Assembly (NCBI GenBank): GCA_029964075.1
Contig: CM057133.1
Coordinates: 19,120,699-19,184,698 of the forward strand
DNA from: Patiria pectinifera
Taxonomy: Eukaryota; Echinodermata; Asteroidea; Valvatida; Asterinidae
Length of the DNA: 64,000 nucleotides
Direction: 5' to 3'
Shown in pieces: positions 46,456 through 59,650 of the stretch. The notes below the pieces were generated by a model. That model did no database searches. It worked only from the letters and a program-made list of their open reading frames with translations, and had not been told where the DNA came from. Every line of letters starts with the position of its first letter. The first letter of the stretch is position 1. The position numbers and the translations under genes are program-made.

Positions 46456-49000
46456 GTTTTGTACACGTTTTAAAACACTCCACTTTAGGCACCGTCATAA
46501 ATCTGATGGTCTTGAGACTTAATTCATACTTAGACCACCACCCACAGATGGTCCTTAACGAAATTCATAATTGTGACGTCATCAAGTGTCAGGTTACGTC
46601 ACATTAAAGATTCATTTTTCCCCATTGGGTTTGTACACGTTTTAAAACGCTCCATTTCGGCACTTTCGTAAATCTGATCGACGTTACACTTGATACACAC
46701 TTACAACACCACCCACAGATGGTTCTAGAAGAAATTCGTGATCGTGACGTCACCAGGTGTCACGTTACTTCATATTAAAGATGCACATTTTACCCTTAGG
46801 TTTTGTACACGTTTTACTACACTCCAGTTTGGCATCTTCGTAAATCTGATCGACTTTAAACTTAATTCATACTTAGACCACCACCCATTGATGGTCCTAG
46901 ACGAAATTCGTGACCGTGACGTCATCAGATGTCAGATTACGTCACATTAAAGATACACTTTCCCCATAGGGTTAATGTACACATGTTAAAACGCTCCATT
47001 TCGGCACTTTCGTACATCCGATCAACGTTACACTTAGTACACACTTAGACCATCTCCCACAGATGGTCCTAGAAGAAAATCATGATCGTGACGTTATCAG
47101 GTGTCACGTTACTTCACATTAAAGATGTACATGTTTCCCTCTGGTTTTGTACATGTTTTAAAACGCTCCACTTTGGCACTTTCGTAAATTCGATCGACCT
47201 TATACTTGGTACACACTTAGACCACTACTCATAGATGGACATAGAAGGAAGTCGTCATCGTGACTTCATCAGGTTTCAGGTTACGTTACATTAAAGATGC
47301 ATTTTCCCCATAGGGTTTGTACACGTTTTAAAACACTCTACTTTGGCACTTTCGTAAATGCGATCCATGTTAGACTTGGAACACACTTAAACTACCACCC
47401 ACAGATGGTCTTAGAAGAAAGTCGTCATCATGGCGTCATGAGGCGTCAGGTTACATCACATTAAAGATGTATTGTTTCCTTATTGGTTTTGTACACATTT
47501 TTCTTCAAACTGATACACTTTTTCACTTCCATACATGTATGTCAGATTGACTTTACACTTGTCAGACACTAGTAAGACCAGCAGCCTAAGGTGGTCCACA
47601 GTGAGTTCATAACGATGACGTCATCATGTGTCACGTGACGTGACATTAAATGAGCATTTCTTCAAATCGCTATAACTTCGAAAGTACAAGTCCAATTGGA
47701 TTAAAACTTGGTATGCACATTCACAGGGATGGTTTATATATGAAAATTGAATTGACGTCATCATCAAATGTCATATGACGTCCCTTAAAGGGGCATATTA
47801 TTCTTTTATAGGTCTATATCTACAGAACTATAATGTTCGATTTGGTTCTATCTTGACATGTACATGTATGTATTATAATGTGCTGTTATATAGATGACAT
47901 TTACAGTGACATCACTGATTGTTCGTCATGTGCACAGAGTATTTCAAATATCCGAAACAGCTTGGGTTTGTCCACAAACACATTTCTAGTTTTTTTTTTC
48001 TTCTCCTTTTTCAGTCTTTTTCTCCATAGGTTTAACACACGTTTCTTCTGGCAGTCCACTTTGCCACTTTTATAAATCTGATTGATTTCAAACTTGGTAC
48101 ATACTTAGACCACCATCCACAAATGGTCCAAGAAGAAATTTGTGATCATGACGTCATCAGTTGTCAGGTTACGTCAAATTAAAGATGCATTTTTCCCCAT
48201 ATGTTTTGTACACGTTTTAAAACGCTCCAGTTTGGCATCTTCGTAAATCCGATCGACTTTATACTTGGTACACACTTAGACCATCACCCACAAATGGTCC
48301 TTGAAGAAATTCGTGATCGTGACGTCATCAGGTGTCACGTTACTTCACATTAAAGATGCACATGTTCCCCATAGGTTTTGTACACGTTTTAAAACACTCC
48401 ACTTTGGCACCTTCGTAAATCCGATCGACCTCAGACTTGATACATACTTAGACCACCACCCACAGATGGTCCTAGAAGTAATTCGTGATCGTGACGTCAT
48501 CAGGTGTTTGGTTACATCACATTAAAGATGCAATTTTTCCCATAGGGTTTGTACACGTTTTAAAACACTCTACTTTCTTGGCAGTTTGTAAATTATGCGA
48601 TCGACGTTAGACCTGGTACACACTTAGACTACCACCCACAGATAATCCTAGAAGAAATTCGTGACCATACCAATGCCGAGATGGGTTATAGTTGAAAACT
48701 CATGTGATGTCATCATCAAATGTCATGTGACGTCCCTTAAAGGGGGATTTTGTTCTTTATAAGCCTATATTTACAGACCTATACGTTCGATTTGGTTTTA
48801 ACTTGACATGTACGTATAATGTGCTGTTATAGATGACAGTTTTAGTGACGTCACTGATTGTTCATCACGTGCACAGAGTATTTCGAATATCCGAAACAGC
48901 TTGTGTTTGTCCACAAACACATTTCTAGTTTTTCTTTTTAGCTGTTTCGGCAATTCAGCCGAAACAGCTCTTGTTTTCGTTAAGTTTTTTTTTTCTTTTT

Positions 49001-51960
49001 GGCTTTTCCGCAAAAAGCGGAAAAGCCTTTCTTTTTGTTCTCATTTTTAGCTGTTTCGGTGTACACACCGAAACAGCTCTTGTTTCTGTTATTTTTTTTT
49101 TTTCTCTTTTGTTTTTCAGACTTTTTTCTCATAGGATAACACGTGTTTTCGTTCTACAGGTCACTTTTGGCTTTTTTTCAAATCCGATCGACTTCAAACC
49201 TGGCACACACTTAGACCACCATCTGAAGATGTGCACTGAAACGTTTCGTCATGTTGACGTCATCATGTGATTTATTATAGAATTTTGAATATTTAATTTT
49301 TCCCATAGACTTTGTACACAGAAATTAAAAAAGAAATGTCAATTTTCAGAGGGCATTTTCGACACTTTGCCAGTATTTCATTTACACCAATCTTTGTCCA
49401 AGCAATGACCCTAATTTAAACAACATTGTGTAATGATGACGTCATGATGACGTCATCCGGTGTTTATTTATAGGCAATTAAATTGTGACACTTTTAATAT
49501 TTAAAAATGCATAAGAAATCAACCGTACGCGTCCGCAGCATTCTGTTGCCGGCAAGTGGTAGAGTAGGTTAAGGTCTTTATTTCATTCAGTGTGCGTGAA
49601 ATCACGTGACCCTTGCTTCCGGTCGAAAAAGGCCCAAACCGGAAGTGGCTTATTATTTAAAAGTGGTAACAGATATGAACTTGCTTTTAACGGTGTTAGT
49701 CTCTTGGCTGATAGTATTCTTCAAATCATCTACCGATGACGTCATGCAATCTTCGAGCGCCCTCTAGCGACAGGTTAAAAAATTTCAAAAATGTATTTTG
49801 AATAGATGTCTGTGGCGAAGTTTGTCGGAATCGCCTAAATATTGGTGTATAGAATGACCTTGACCCACTTAAGACGTGTGCGAAGTTTAAGGTGCATGAC
49901 GTCATCAGACCGGAAGTTATAATGAAAAGACCCTTTTTCCTTAGAAAATTCCTGAAAAATCAACCATGGCAGTTTTTGTATTAGTTTTTACTTTAATTGT
50001 CTATTTAAGGGTAGGTCTAAAACATTTCAAAGCTTCGAGGCAATAAGCAAACTTGGACATGCCCTGCGCACACTTAAAACTTGAGGTTGACAATACCTCT
50101 GCTTTAAAACATGCACAGGACGTCCACAATGTGTACATAAACATGCACGTACTTTGTACATAGGCACATACATCGTATGTCAGTCAGCCTGCAGCGCACG
50201 TGTTGCTGAGGTTAAATCCTGTCCACAGTGACCGTTTTAGCCGATTTTCGGCTAACTTTGACAGATTTTATGTTCATGCATGCGCATAGACAGGGACGTA
50301 TTATAGCACTTTTGGCATTAATCTTTGTCAGACATCACTGACAGTTGGCATAAGCATAGTCCCTATAGCCAAGATGTGTCCCAAAGAGTGACGTCATGGT
50401 GACGTCATCAAGTGATTTATTATGGATTTATGAATAATTAATTTTTCTCATAGACTTTGTACACAGCTTTCTCCACAAGTCTTTCCCTATACAACACTGA
50501 TATCTTACTGAGTAGTTCTGAACTTCGGCCGAGAATTACTATGAGAAGGAAAAAGAAATCGTATTTTTTTTACGCCTGTCATTTAATTGAAAATATTCCC
50601 AAGAGTTAGAATAGCAAGTAACATTTTATAAAAATGTTTCAGTTTAAAGGCTAATCACGTATTTAAAGGTGCAGTTTTTCTGCTGTGGGATTTTTAACTT
50701 ATTGACTTTGTACACGTTTTCAAGCCACCATTTTTATAACTTGGCGATCTCGAATCGTTATCAAAGTTACAGCCAAGGAAGACCCTCATACAAAAATTAT
50801 GCCAAGACTATGACATCATGATGACGTCATCATCAAATGATTTATTATTGATTCATGAATAATTTTTTTTTCTCATAGACTTTGTACACAGCTTTCTCCA
50901 CAAGTCTTTCCCTATTCAACACTGATATATCTTACTGAGTAGTTCTGAACTTCGGCTGAGAATTACTATGAGGAGGAAAAAGAAATCGTATTTTCTTACG
51001 CCTGTCATTTGATTGAAAATATTCCCAAGAGTCAGAATATCAAGTAATATTTTATAAAAATAATTCAGTTTAAAGGCAAATCACGTATTTAAAGGTGCAG
51101 TTTTTCTGCTGTGGGATTTTTAACCTATTGACTTTGTACACGTTTTCAATTCACCATTTTTATAACTTGGCGATCTGGAATCGTCATCAAAGTTACAAAC
51201 AAGGAAGACCCTCATACAAAAATTATGCCAAGACTATGACGTCACGATGACGTCATCACCTAATTTTTTATTGATTTTTGAAAATGTACGTGCATATTGT
51301 GAAGTCTTATATCTACAGAAATGTAAGTCCTATTGGGTTGAAACTTGGTATGTGGCTATACCAGGATGTGTTATAGATTAAAAATTGAGGTGACGTCATG
51401 ATGACGTCATCCAGAGATTTTATAGGAATATTTGGTTTTTTGGACCTTTTAGCCATATCTCCCGAACGCAACATGCAAAATGCAAAATTCTTCTTTGCAT
51501 TTGGTCTGTTAGGTAATAGGTATTGGCACAAAACTTGAAAAATGTGTGACGTCATTATGACGTCATCAAAATGCGATTTTTCAAAACTCATATTAGGAAA
51601 GGTACAACTGTCATGAAACTTGGTGGGTAGGTAGATAATCGTACTAGTATGCAAAGTCCGAAGTGAGGTCACGATGATTTCATCAAAAATTAAAAAAAAA
51701 TTGTCGATTTTCAAAGTGCATTTTCGACTCTTTGCCAGTAATACATCACTCTTTGTCCAAGCAAAGACCATGTACACATGCACATACATCGTATTGCCGA
51801 GGTCAAATTCTGTCCACAGTGACCGTTTTGGCCGATTTTCGGCTTACTTTGACAGATTTTATGTTCATTCATGCGCATAGTCAGGAATGTATTATTGATA
51901 AAAAAAAAATCGTAATGCGGAAAAGCCCTGTGTTCTGTTGCAAACAGACATACAGCTCTA
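49001..51960 (+). mobile_element. F2 copy H, with recombinant 5' part
   Basis: The start hairpin is 49001-49027. The 3' terminus is diverged, ending CTCTAT instead of CTCTAG. An F1 start hairpin (49049-49078) lies in its T-run, but that F1 never ends. Its interior runs for about 180 bp and passes straight into F2 block alpha near 49260-49275. Confidence 0.7.
49049..49265 (+). mobile_element. F1 copy I, lacking its 3' end
   Basis: The start hairpin is intact and followed by diverged F1 interior. The copy then fuses with F2 around GACGTCATCATGTGATTT, a string that resembles both families, so the junction probably arose by homologous deletion. Confidence 0.65.
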
Positions 51961-52028
51961 TTTTTTTTTCTTTTTGGCTTTTCCGCAAAAAAGCGGAAAA
52001 GCCTTTCTTTTTGTTCTCATTTTTTTTC

Positions 52029-52080
52029 TTTCTTCTTCTTCTTCTTCTTCTTCTTCTTCTTCTTCTTCTTCTTCTTCTTT
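52029..52080. repeat. (TTC)n microsatellite
   Basis: Uninterrupted TTC units lie in the pyrimidine tract just inside the F2 5' hairpin. The other F2 copies have only a short CTTCTTC here. Confidence 0.93.
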
Positions 52081-53938
52081 TTGTCGCCTAAATCCCATAG
52101 ACTTTGTACACGTTTTTTCTACACGCCACTTTTGACATTTATCTTTGTCATACGTCATTCAAAGTTAGCATAGTCATAGTCCTTATAGCAGAGATGTGCC
52201 CCGAAGAGTGACGTCATGATGACGTCATCGACTAATTTATTATAGATTTTTGAATATTTAATTTTTCCCATAGACTTTGTACACAAAATTTAAAAAAAAA
52301 TTGTCGGTTTTCAAAGGACATTTTCGACTGTTTGCCAGTAATTCATTTACACCAAACTTTGTTAAAGCAAAGACCCTAATTCAAACAACATTGTGTAATG
52401 ATGACGTCATGATGACGTCATCAGGTGTTTATTTATAGGCAATTAAATTGTGACACTTTTAATATTTAAAAATGCATAAGAAATCAACAGTACGCGTCCG
52501 CAGCATTCTGTTGCCGGCAAGTGGTAGAGTAGGTCAAGGTCTTTATTTCATTCAGTGTGCGTGAAATCACGTGACCCTTGCTTCCGGTCGAAAAAGGCCC
52601 AAACCGGAAGTGGCTTATTATTTGAAAGTGGTAATAGAAATGAACTTGCTTTCAACGGTGTTAGTCTCTTGGCCAATAGTATTCTTCAAATCATCTACCA
52701 ATGACGTCATGCAATCTTCAAGCGCCCTCTAGCGACAGGTTGAAAATTAGCAAAAATGTATTTTGAATAGATGTCTGTAGCGAAGTTTGTCGGAATCGCC
52801 TAAATATTGGTGTATATAATGACCTTGACCACCTTAAGACGTGTGCGAAGTTTTAGGCGAATGACGTCATCAGAGCGGAAGTTATAATGAAAAGACCCTT
52901 TTTCATTTGAAAATTCCTGAAAAATCAACCATGGCAGTTTTTATATTTGTTTTTACTTTAATTGTTGATTGAAGGGTCGGTCTAAAACATTTCAAAGTTT
53001 CGAGGCGATAAGCGAACTCGAACATACCCTGCGCACGCTTAAAACTTCACCTTGACAATACCTCTGCTTCAAAACATGCACAGGACAGGACGTCTACAAT
53101 GTACATGTACATGTACATGCACGTACGTTGTACATAGGCACATACATCGTATGTCAGTCAGCCTGCAGCACACGTGTTGCTGAGGTCAAATCCTGTCCAC
53201 AGTGACCGTTTTAGCCGATTTTCGGCTAACTTTGACAGATTTTATGTTCATGCATGCGCATAGACAGTGACGTATTATAGCACTTTTGGCATTAATCTTT
53301 GTCAGATATCATTGAAAGTTGGCATAAGCATAGTCCCTATAGCCAAAATGTGTCCCGAAGAGTGACGTCATGGTGACGTCATCAAGTGATTTATTATGGA
53401 TTTATGAATAATTAATTTTTCTCATAGACATTGTACACAGCTTTCTCCACAAGTCTTTCCATATACAAACTGATATATCTTACTGAGTAGTTCTGAACTT
53501 CGGCTGAGAATTACTATGAGAAGGAAAAAGAAATCGTATTTTTTTACGCCTGTCATTTGATTGAAAATATTCCCAAGAGTTAGAATAGCAAGTAATATTT
53601 TATAAAAATGCTTCAGTTTAAAGGAAAATCACGCATTTAAAGGTGCAGTTTTTCTGCTGTGGGATTTTTAACCTATTGACTTTTCCCCTTTTTTAAGCCA
53701 CCATTTTCATAACTTGGCGATCTGGAATCGTCATCAAAGTTACAGCCAAGGAAGATCCTCATACAAAAATTATGCCAAGACTACGACATCATGATGACGT
53801 CATCTTCAAGTGATTTATTATGGATTCATGAATAATTAATTTTTCTCATAGACTTTGTACACAGCTTTTTCCACAAGTCTTTTCCTATACAACACTGATA
53901 TATCTTACTGAGTAGTTCTGAACTTCGGCTGAGAATTA

Positions 53939-54853
53939 TACGGAAGCTTAAAGTGACCATCCGAGTTTCCAAGTTTCCGAGATAATTTATCTCGGAACGA
54001 CGGAATACTGAGATAAAAACATGTCTTTTCGTGATATCGCATCTCGGAAAAACGTCTTTCCCGGAATTCGTATCTCAGAAAGATGTCTTTGCCCAATATC
54101 ACATCACGGAATGACATCTTTCCCAGAAATCGTATCTCAGAAAGACGTCTTTCCCTGATGTCGTATCTCGGAAAGACATCTTCTCCTGATATCGTATCTC
54201 GGAAAGACGTCTTTCCTTGATATCGTATCTCGGAAAGACGTCATTCCTGATATCGTTTCTCAGAAAGACGTCTTTCCGATATACGATATCAAGGAAAGAC
54301 GTCTTTCGAGATGATATATGAGAGAAAGACGTCTTAAGATGTTATATCAGGTGAAAACGTCTTTTCAAGATAAGATATTAGAGAAAGAACGTCTTTCCGA
54401 GATGAAAGACGTCTTTCCGAGATACAATATCAGGGGGAAACGTCTTTCTGAGATAGGATATGAGATAAAGACGTCTTTCCGCCAGGGAAAGACGTCTTTC
54501 CGGGATATCATATCAAGGAAAGACGTCTTTCTGAGATGATATCAGAGAAAGACGTCTTTCCGAGATGTTATATCAGGGAAAGACGTCTTTCAGAGATACG
54601 ATATCAAGGAAAGACGTCTTTCCGAGATGATATAAGAGAAAGACGTCTTTCCGAGATGTTATATCAGGAAAAGATGTCCTTCCGAAATGCAATATCAGTG
54701 AAAGCCGTCTTTCCGAGATACCATATCAGGGAAAGACGTCTTTCCAAGACACGATATCAGGGAAACACGTCATAAATATCTTAGTAATCCATCTTTCCGA
54801 GATAAATCATCAAAGAAACGTGGAAACTCGAATGGTCACTTTAAGCTTCCGTA
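53939..54853. mobile_element. 915-bp foldback transposon made of GAAAGACGTCTTTC repeats
   Basis: The terminal inverted repeats read TACGGAAGCTTAAAGTGACC and the mirror GGTCACTTTAAGCTTCCGTA. GAATTA flanks both sides (53933-53938 and 54854-54859). Removing the insert restores GAGAATTACTATGAG as in other F2 copies (such as 50530). The interior is an array of about 35-50-bp units, each centred on the palindrome GAAAGACGTCTTTC with CGAGATA and GATATC words. The units are in one orientation in the left third and inverted in the rest. No transposase. Confidence 0.85.
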
Positions 54854-57800
54854 GAATTACTATGAGAAGGAAAAAGAAATCGTATTTTTTTACGTTAACC
54901 ATTTGATTGAAAATATTCCCAAGAGTCAGAATATCAAGTAATTTTTTATAAAAATGTTTCAGTTTAAAGGCAAATCACGTATTTAAAGGGGCAGTTTTTC
55001 TGCTGTGGGATTTTTAACCCATTGACTTTGTACACGTTTTCAAGCCACCATTTTTATAACTTGGCGATCTGGAATCGTCATCAAAGTTACAGCCAAGGAA
55101 GACCCTGATACAAAAATTATGCCAAGACTATGACGTCACGATGACGTCATCACCTATTTTTTTTATTGATTTTTGAAAATTTACGTACATATTGTGAAGT
55201 CTTATATCTACAGAAATGTAAGTCCGATTGGGTTGAAACTTGGTATGTGGCTATACCAGGAAGTGTTATAGATAAAAAAATGAGGTGACGTCATGATGAC
55301 GTCATCCTGAGATTTTATATGAATATTTATTTTTTTGACCTTTTAGCCATATCTCCCGAATGCAACATGCAAAATGCAAAATTCTTTTTTGCATTTGGTC
55401 TGTTATGTAATAGCTATTCGTACAAAACTTGAAAAATGTGTGACGTCATCATGACGGAATCAAAATGCCATTTTTCAAAACTCATATAAGGAAAGGTCCA
55501 ATTGTCATGAAACTTGGGGGGTAGGTAGTTAATCATACTAGTATGCAAAGTTCGAAATGACGTCACGATGACGTCATCAAAAATTTAAAAATAATTGTCG
55601 ATTTTCAAAGTGCGTTTTCGACTCTTTGCCAGTAATTTATTTAGATCACTCTTTGTCCAAGCAAACACCTTGTACACACGCACATACATCGTATTGCCGA
55701 GGTGAAATCCTGTCCACAGTGACCGTTTTAGCTGATTTTTCGGCTAACTTTGACAGATTTTATGTTCATGCATATTCAGGGCATATTATTGATAAAAAAA
55801 AATCATAATGCGGAAAAGCCCTATGTTCTGTTGCAAACAGACATAGATCTCTAGTTTTTTTCTTCTCCCTTTTCAGACTTTTTCTCCATAGGTTTAACAC
55901 CCGCTTCTTCTACCAGTCCACTTTGCCACTTTTTTAAATCCGATTGATTTCAGACTTAATACATACTTAGACCACCACCCACAGATGGTCCTAGAAGAAA
56001 TTTGTGATCGTGACGTCATCAGGTGTCAGGTTACGTCACATTAAAGATGCATTTTTCCCCATATGTTTTGTACACGTATTAAAACACTCCAGTTTGGCAT
56101 CTTTGTAAATCCGATCGACTTTAAACTTAATTCACACTTAGACCATCACCCACAGATGGTCCTTGAAGAAATTCGTGTTCGTAACGTCATCAGGTGTCAC
56201 GTTACTTCACATTAAAGATGCACATTTTCCCCATATGTTTTGTACACGTTATAAAACACTTCACCTTGGCACCTTCATAAATGCGATCGACCTCAGGCTT
56301 AATACATACTTCGACCACCACCCACAGATGGTCCAAGAAGAAACTAGTGATCGTGGCGTCATCAGGTGTTGGGTTACGTCACATTAAAGATGCGTTTTTC
56401 CCCATATGTTTTGTACACGTTTTAAAACACTCCACTTTGGCACCTTCGTAAATCCGATCGATCTCAGTCTTGATACATACTTAGACCACCACCCACAGAT
56501 GGTCCTAGAAGAAATGCGCGATCGTGCCGTCATCAGGTGTTGGGTTACATCACATTAAAGATGCATTTTTTCCCATAGGGTTTGTACACGTTTTAAAACA
56601 CTCTACTTTGGCACTTTTGTAAATTTTGCGATCGACGTTAGACCTGGTACACACTTAGACTTCCACCCGCAGATGGTCCTAGAAGAAATTCGTGATCGTA
56701 CCAATGCCAAGATGGGTTATAGATGAAAATTCATGTGATGTCATCATCAAATGTCATGTGACGTTCCTTAAAGGGGCATTTTGTTCGTTATAGGCCTATA
56801 TTTACAGACCTATATGTTCGATTTGGAAATAACTTGACATTTATGTATCATGTGCTTTTATAGATGACATTTTTAGTGACGTCACTGATTGTTCATCGCG
56901 TGCACAGAATATTTTGAACACAAACACATCTCTAGTTTTTTCTTCTCCTTTTTCAGACTTTTTCTCCATAGGTTTTGTACACGTTTCTTCTACCAGTCCA
57001 CTTTGGCATCTTCGTAAATCCGATCGACTTTAGACTTAATACATACTTAAACCACCATCCACAGATGGTCCTAGACAAAATTTGTTATCGTGACGTCATC
57101 AGGTGTCAGGTTACGTCACATTAAAGATACATTTTTTTCCCATAGGGTTTGTACACGTTTTAAAACAAATCATTTCGGCAATTTCGTAAATCTGATCGAC
57201 GTTAGACTTAATACATACTTAAACCACCATCCACAGATGGTCCTAGACAAAATTTGTTATCGTGACGTCATCAAGTGTAAGGTTACGTCACGTTAAAGAT
57301 GTATTTTTCCCCATAGGGTTTGTACACGTTTTAAAACACTCCACTTTGGCACTTTCATAAATCCGATCGACGTAAGACTTGGTACACCTTTTGACTACCA
57401 CCCACAGATGGTTGTGGAAGAAATTCGTGATCGTGCTGTCATCAGGTGTTACGTAACGTTACATTAAATATGCACATTTTCCCCATAGGTTTTGTACATG
57501 TTTTTCTTCAAACCATACACTTTGGCTCTTTCACATGTCTGATTGACTTTAGACTTGGCACACACTAAGACCAGCAACCGAAGATGGTCCCTGATGATGT
57601 GTTACAGCCGATGATGTGTTACAGATGGAAATCGAAGAAACGTCATCATGACGTCATCACATTTCATGTGACGTCACATTAAAAGGGCATTTTCTTGGGC
57701 CTTTATTTACAGAACCATAGGTCTGATTGGATTGTTACTTGATATGTACACATACCAAGATGTGTTACAGATGAAAATTCAAGTGATGGCAGCATCAAAT

Positions 57801-58012
57801 GTCATGTGACGTCCATTAAAGGGGCACTTTTCTATTAAACACCTTTATCTACAGAACAGTATGCACAATTTGGTTGTAACTTGATATGTACCAATGTGCT
57901 GTTATATATGAAATTTGTAGTGACGTCACTAATTGCTCATCACGTGCACGGAGTGTTTCAAATATCCGAAACAGCTTGTGTTTGTCCACAAACACATTTC
58001 TAGTTGTTTTTT

Positions 58013-58765
58013 AGCTGTCACCGAAACAGCTCTTGTTTTCGTTCAGATTTTTTTTCTTTTCTCCTTTTTCAGACTTTTTCTCCATAGGTTTAACACACGT
58101 TTCTTCCACCAGTCCACTTTGGCACTTTTTTAAATCCGATCAATTTCAGACTTGATACATACTTAGACCACCACCCACAGATGGTCCTAGAAGAAATTCG
58201 TGACCGTGACGTCATCAGGTGTCGGGTTACGTCACATTAAAGATGTATTTTCCCCATATGTTTTGTACACGTTTTAAAACACTCCACTTTGGCCTCTTCG
58301 TAAATCCGATCGACCTCAGACTTGATACACCCTTAGACCACCGCCTACAGATGGTCCTAGAAGAAATTCATGATCGTGACATCATCAGGTGTTGAGTTAC
58401 GTCACATTAAAGATGCATTTTCCCCATATATTTTGTACACGTTTTAAAACACTCCACCTTGGCCTCTTCGTAAATCCGATCGACCTCAGACTTGATACAT
58501 ACTTAAACCATCACCAACAGATGGCCCTAGAAGAAATTTGTGACTGTGACATCATCAGGTGTAAGGTTACCTCACATTAAAGATGCATTTTCCCCATAGG
58601 TTTTGTACACGTTTTTCTTCAAACCATGTACTTTGGCACTGTATGTCTGATTGACTTTTCACTTGGCAGATGACATTCGAAGTGACTTTATCAAGTGTTC
58701 ATCACGTGCACAGAGTATTTCAAATATCCGAAACAGCTTGTGTTTGTCCACAGACACATTTCTAG
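58013..58765 (+). mobile_element. F1 copy K with shortened start hairpin
   Basis: The 5' hairpin is reduced (AGCTGTCACCGAAACAGCT, 58013-58031), having lost part of the left arm. The body holds 171-bp units, a deleted 3' block and a terminus ending CTAG 58762-58765. Confidence 0.7.
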
Positions 58766-59648
58766 TTTTTCTGTTTTTTTTCTCCTTTTTCAGACTTTTT
58801 CTCCATAGGTTTAACACACGTTTCTTCTGGCAGTCCACTTTGCCACTTTTATAAATCCGATTGATTTCAGACTTGGTACATACTTCGACCACCACCCACA
58901 GATGGTCCTAGAAGAAATTTGTGATCGTGACGTCATCAGGTGTCAGGTTACGTCACATTAAAAATGCATTTTCCCCATATGTTTTGTACACGTTTTAAAA
59001 CACTCCAGTTTGGCATCTTCGTAAATCCGATCAACTTTAAACTTAATTCATACTTAGACCACCACCCACAGATGGTCCTTGAAGAAATTCGTGATCGTGA
59101 CGTCATCAGGTGTTACGTTACTTTACATTAAAGATTCACATTTTCCCCATAGGTTTTGTACACGATTTAAAACGCTCCACTTTGGCACTTTCGTAAATTT
59201 GATCGACTTTATACTTGGTACACACTTAGACCACTACCCATAGATGGTCCTAGAAGAAATTTGTCATCGTGGCGTCATGAGGGGTCAGGTTACATCACAT
59301 TAAAGATGCATTGTTTCCCTATTGGTTTTGTACACGTTTTTCTTCAAACTGAACTTCGGAAGTACAAGTCTGATTGGGTTAAAACTTGGTATGCATATTC
59401 ACATGGATGTGTTATAGATGGAAATTGAAGTGACATCATCATCAAATTTCATGTGAAGTCCCTTAAAGGGGCATTTTATTCTTTTATAGGTCTATATCTA
59501 CAGAACTAAAATGTTCGATTTGGTTGTAACTTGACATGTACATATTATAATGTGCTGTTATAGATGACATTTACTGATTGTTCATCCCGTGCTCAGAGTA
59601 TTTCAAATATCCGAAACAGCTTGTGTTTGTCCACAAACACATTTCTAG
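58766..59648 (+). mobile_element. F1 body whose start lies outside the visible array
   Basis: It ends with a normal F1 3' terminus (CTAG 59645-59648). By bracket order it is the host of copies A, D and K, so its start hairpin should precede 36655; none is seen left of 33413. Confidence 0.6.
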
Positions 59649-59650
59649 TT

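Larger units (their letters stand above)
39978..47989 (+). mobile_element. F1 copy F (hosts an F2 copy)
   Basis: The start hairpin is 39978-40007, followed by a long T-run that contains F2 copy 40048-43980. F's body is 43981-47989 and includes the 27-bp array and the island at 45128-46455. Its inner boundary reads TTATTTTTCCACTTTTCTCC, a variant also seen after 59730. Confidence 0.68.
39926..48928 (+). mobile_element. F1 copy E (hosts F)
   Basis: The start hairpin is 39926-39954, only about 22 bp inside that of D. Its own body is 47990-48928. Confidence 0.68.
51976..55854 (+). mobile_element. F2 copy J, best complete F2
   Basis: The start hairpin is 51976-52003, then a (TTC)n tract, block alpha (about 52230-53275), block beta (about 53280-55750, interrupted by the foldback element at 53939-54853), and the 3' terminus CTAG 55851-55854. 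Without the insert it is about 2.95 kb. Block alpha includes the conserved ETS-like CCGGAAGT, CACGTGACC and AGCGCCCTCTAGCGACAGG sequences. Confidence 0.78.
48940..56935 (+). mobile_element. F1 copy G (hosts F2 copies H and J)
   Basis: The start hairpin is 48940-48969 (loop CAATTCAG as in copy C). Its T-run holds F2 copies 49001-51960 and 51976-55854. Its own body is 55855-56935, where the 3' terminus has lost part of the hairpin (ACACAAACACATCTCTAG). Confidence 0.68.
39875..58003 (+). mobile_element. F1 copy D (18 kb with nested content)
   Basis: The start hairpin is 39875-39903. Its T-run holds copies E and G with everything inside them. Its own body is 56936-58003, ending with the F1 3' hairpin and CTAG. 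The pairing is inferred from bracket order; family and sequence agree. Confidence 0.68.
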
